From NCBI RefSeq assembly GCF_017873955.1, contig NZ_JAGGKS010000003.1:248001-312000 (forward strand): a DNA stretch of 64,000 nucleotides. Direction: 5' to 3'. The notes beneath the pieces are model-generated. The model worked only from the letters and a program-made list of their open reading frames with translations, was not told where the DNA came from and did no database searches. This DNA is from Sedimentibacter acidaminivorans (lineage in GTDB: Bacteria; Bacillota; Clostridia; Tissierellales; Sedimentibacteraceae). Position numbers and translations under genes: made by a program. Positions 62,018 through 64,000 of this stretch are shown here, one piece after another. The stretch's first letter is position 1, and each line of letters opens with the position of its first letter.

Positions 62018-62755
62018 ATGCACATTATAGAAAATTCTTATGCTCATGTTTATAAAAATATTGTAAAAGTACTAAACCCAATTAAAAAAAGAATAATTAA
62101 AACAGAATGTACCGTCCACCAATTCATAAACAAACAGTCTATTATAATAATAAAAAACGATGGTCATCTTGAAGCTTTTAGTTTTATGTCTAACTATATA
62201 AATGATATAAATGAAGGAGTGATTTGGGCTGATCAAGATTTAAAAAGCAGTAGTCATTTTTACAACCCCCAAAAAAACGATGGATTATACGGAAACAGTG
62301 ATGCTAAAATAGAATGCATAAGATATTACACTAAAGCATTGAATGAATATTCAAATGGAAATATAAAAGAGGCAATGTTTTATTTTGGTGCATCTTGCCA
62401 CTTAATTCAAGACTTAACAGTTCCACAGCACGCTAATGTTGAATTATTAAGCAACCATAGAAGCTATGAAAATTGGGTTATCGAAAAATATAAATACCAC
62501 AATGAATTTAAAGTTTTCAAAGGTGGAATATATTATAACAATTTAAGATATTATATTAACTTCAACAGCAAGAAAGCAATTGATACACATAAAAAATATT
62601 TACGAGTTAAAAATAAAAATATGAGATTTTTTAAAATCACTTCAATAATACTAACTTTAGCTCAAAAAACCACTGCTGGTTTGATGTATAAATTTTATTA
62701 TGATATTCAAAAGCTTAATTCTATAAAATTATTCAAACAAGAACATAATCAATAA
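62018..62755 (+). CDS. Zinc-dependent phospholipase C family protein without signal peptide
   Basis: This 245-residue protein belongs to the S1/P1-nuclease/phospholipase C superfamily. Metal ligands of Bacillus cereus PLC appear in order: His in CTVHQFIN, Asp in VIWADQDL, His in SSHFYNP, His and Asp in SCHLIQDLTVPQHA, and His/Glu in NHRSYENW. The mature enzyme's N-terminal Trp (a zinc ligand) and the signal peptide are missing; about 35 other residues precede the first His. It may be an intracellular or altered member. ATG 62018 follows AGGATGG. Confidence 0.82.
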   Translation: MHIIENSYAHVYKNIVKVLNPIKKRIIKTECTVHQFINKQSIIIIKNDGHLEAFSFMSNYINDINEGVIWADQDLKSSSHFYNPQKNDGLYGNSDAKIECIRYYTKALNEYSNGNIKEAMFYFGASCHLIQDLTVPQHANVELLSNHRSYENWVIEKYKYHNEFKVFKGGIYYNNLRYYINFNSKKAIDTHKKYLRVKNKNMRFFKITSIILTLAQKTTAGLMYKFYYDIQKLNSIKLFKQEHNQ

Positions 62756-62966
62756 AATTTCAAATTGTGTATAAATTTACTGTATTTTATTGTCTAACTA
62801 TGATAAAAAATTGTCAAGTAAAATAGTAAAATTTTACAAAAATTATTTTCTTTCTTTTTAATAGTTTGATATAATATAAAATAGAAAGTATATTTTGTAT
62901 AAATAAATTATTAGAGATGTTCTTATAAATCTCTATAATATATTATAATTTGAGAGGAGAATTATT

Positions 62967-63773
62967 ATGCAAAAAGCACATGAAGTTGACTACACATTGT
63001 ATGGAGATGATATGCAATTTGTAGAAATAGGATTAGACTATGGTGAAAGTATCATAGCAGAAGCTGGTGCAATGATGTACATGGATTCAAGTGTTGAAAT
63101 GGACTCTATTTTCGGTGATGGTTCAAACAAAGATGCAGGAAAAGGGCTAATGGGAAAATTAATGGGAGCAGGAAAAAGGGTAATAACTGGTGAAAGTTTG
63201 TTTATGTCTTCATTCACAAATAAGGGTAACAACAAGTGTGTGGTTGCCTTTGCAGCACCATATCCTGGTAAAGTTATCCCAATGGAATTAACAGATTATA
63301 ACGGACAAATTATTTGTCAACGCGACTCGTTTTTATGTTCAGCAAAAGGTATATCAATAGAAATTGCTTTTCAAAAGAAAATAGGTGCTGGTTTATTCGG
63401 CGGAGAAGGATTCATAATGCAAAAATTAACTGGTGATGGACTTGCTTTCTTGCATGCTGGTGGCATGGTTATAAAAAAAGAACTTTTGCCTGGTGAAATG
63501 ATAAAAATTGATACAGGTTGTTTAGTAGCATTCACTAAAGAAGTAGACTACGATGTTCAGTTCGTAGGAAATATAAAAAGTGCTTTATTCGGTGGAGAAG
63601 GATTGTTTTTAGCTACTTTAAGGGGCCCCGGCTACGTATGGTTACAATCACTTCCTTTCAGCAGAATGGCTGATAGAATATTTGCTGCTAGCAAAAAAGC
63701 TGGTGGTGAATCCAAAGGTGAAGGAAGTCTTTTAGGAGGCATAGGTTTAGGTAATATTTTAGGTAACGATTAA
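62967..63773 (+). CDS. TIGR00266/AIM24 family protein
   Basis: This 268-residue protein of the AIM24 (TIGR00266) family forms a beta-rich double-stranded prism. Typical segments are VEIGLDYGESIIAEAGAMMYMDS, LFGGEGFIMQKLTGDGLAFLHAGG and LFLATLRGPGYVWLQSLPF. The Gly-rich C-terminus (GEGSLLGGIGLGNILG) is common. Its role is unknown, possibly membrane-associated. ATG 62967 has a strong GAGAGGAG ribosome site. It is the last intact gene of the window. Confidence 0.93.
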   Translation: MQKAHEVDYTLYGDDMQFVEIGLDYGESIIAEAGAMMYMDSSVEMDSIFGDGSNKDAGKGLMGKLMGAGKRVITGESLFMSSFTNKGNNKCVVAFAAPYPGKVIPMELTDYNGQIICQRDSFLCSAKGISIEIAFQKKIGAGLFGGEGFIMQKLTGDGLAFLHAGGMVIKKELLPGEMIKIDTGCLVAFTKEVDYDVQFVGNIKSALFGGEGLFLATLRGPGYVWLQSLPFSRMADRIFAASKKAGGESKGEGSLLGGIGLGNILGND

Positions 63774-63840
63774 TTCCACATAAAAATATATTGTTTTACA
63801 CCAATCCCTTTTATCACATCTGGACTTATTTTATAAATAA

Positions 63841-63900
63841 ACTTTAGCAGCTACTGAACTTGGTATGAGGTTGAGAACTTTATATAGAAAAACTAAATAA
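63841..63900 (+). pseudogene. Remnant of a Fis-type HTH C-terminus
   Basis: Nineteen codons, TLAATELGMRLRTLYRKTK then TAA, match the end of sigma-54-activator Fis domains, such as [15 protein letters not shown] in the activator at 31272-32672. A TAA precedes it in frame, so only the tail is left. Confidence 0.45.
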
Positions 63901-63924
63901 TAATTAATCATAAGAAAGTAATAA

Positions 63925-63949
63925 CGGTTAAGCAAAAAATGCTTAACCG
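63925..63949 (+). terminator. Hairpin downstream of the AIM24 gene
   Basis: CGGTTAAGCA pairs with TGCTTAACCG around a short A-rich loop. It is terminator-like but has only a short T-tract. Confidence 0.55.
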
Positions 63950-64000
63950 CCTTTAAATAATTATAAATCTCATATTTAATCTAACATTTTTTAGTTGCAT

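Overview
The window is AT-rich, low-GC Gram-positive DNA with strong GGAGG-type ribosome sites, intrinsic terminators and most genes on the minus strand. The gene content points to an anaerobic, amino-acid-fermenting member of the Clostridia/Tissierellia (Sedimentibacter- or Tissierella-like). It carries a selenocysteine-dependent glycine reductase operon, 2-oxoacid:ferredoxin oxidoreductase with phosphotransbutyrylase and butyrate kinase, a peptide importer linked to a proline peptidase, and sigma-54 control. The genus is an inference; no rRNA gene is present.

Layout. 1-2.2 kb: cggR-gap (gap cut by the window edge), with a CggR operator and a 98-bp tandem repeat between the genes. 2.4-9.2 kb: oligopeptide operon oppA-M24 peptidase-oppBCDF. 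9.6-11 kb: rpoN. 11.2-13.1 kb, plus strand: glycine riboswitch, ACT protein, UPF0210 protein. 13.2-21.4 kb: glycine reductase operon (tandem glycine riboswitch, grdX, grdE, grdB, trxB, trxA, grdA, grdC, grdD). In-frame UGA selenocysteine codons split grdA and grdB in a naive translation. 21.4-25.6 kb: Na/Pi transporter, trmL, nth, DUF503 and queG. 25.8-32.7 kb: sigma-54 activator, then ptb-buk-ATPase-ferredoxin-vorB-beta-gamma behind a recognisable -24/-12 promoter and paired upstream palindromes. 32.8-38.1 kb: capA-cdaA-cdaR and a YgiQ radical-SAM gene. 38.3-41.7 kb: a second ptb-buk pair on a sigma-A promoter, and pduL-deoC. 41.8-47.7 kb: membrane Mrr-like protein, small ORF, HTH-cupin regulator, OGG glycosylase, TPR protein, topB. 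48-50.7 kb: an opine-dehydrogenase-family gene paired with a cobalamin-binding/mutase-barrel fusion. 51-53.6 kb: SSB-like protein, ychF, DUF1540. 53.6-58.7 kb: an eroded region with a disrupted DUF255 gene, a fragment of a second DUF255 gene, other fragments and a frameshifted lipoprotein. 58.8-64 kb: hydrolase, CD3324-type protein, LysM protein, SleC-prodomain-like protein, phospholipase-C-like protein and an AIM24 protein.

How the parts fit. OppABCDF and the peptidase would supply peptides and amino acids. The Vor complex with Ptb/Buk would oxidise amino-acid-derived 2-oxoacids to acyl-CoA and conserve ATP. Glycine reductase would take up reducing equivalents through TrxB/TrxA and yield acetyl phosphate. 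Together these are the oxidative and reductive arms of Stickland fermentation. The reductive arm is controlled by a glycine riboswitch and the oxidative arm by sigma-54, whose gene is also in the window.

The most interesting leads are the cobalamin-mutase-like/opine-dehydrogenase pair, the glycine riboswitch in front of ACT-UPF0210, the sigma-54 architecture of ptb-buk-vor, the hairpin-bearing 21-nt in-frame insertion in the DUF255 gene, and the 98-bp tandem repeats between cggR and gap.
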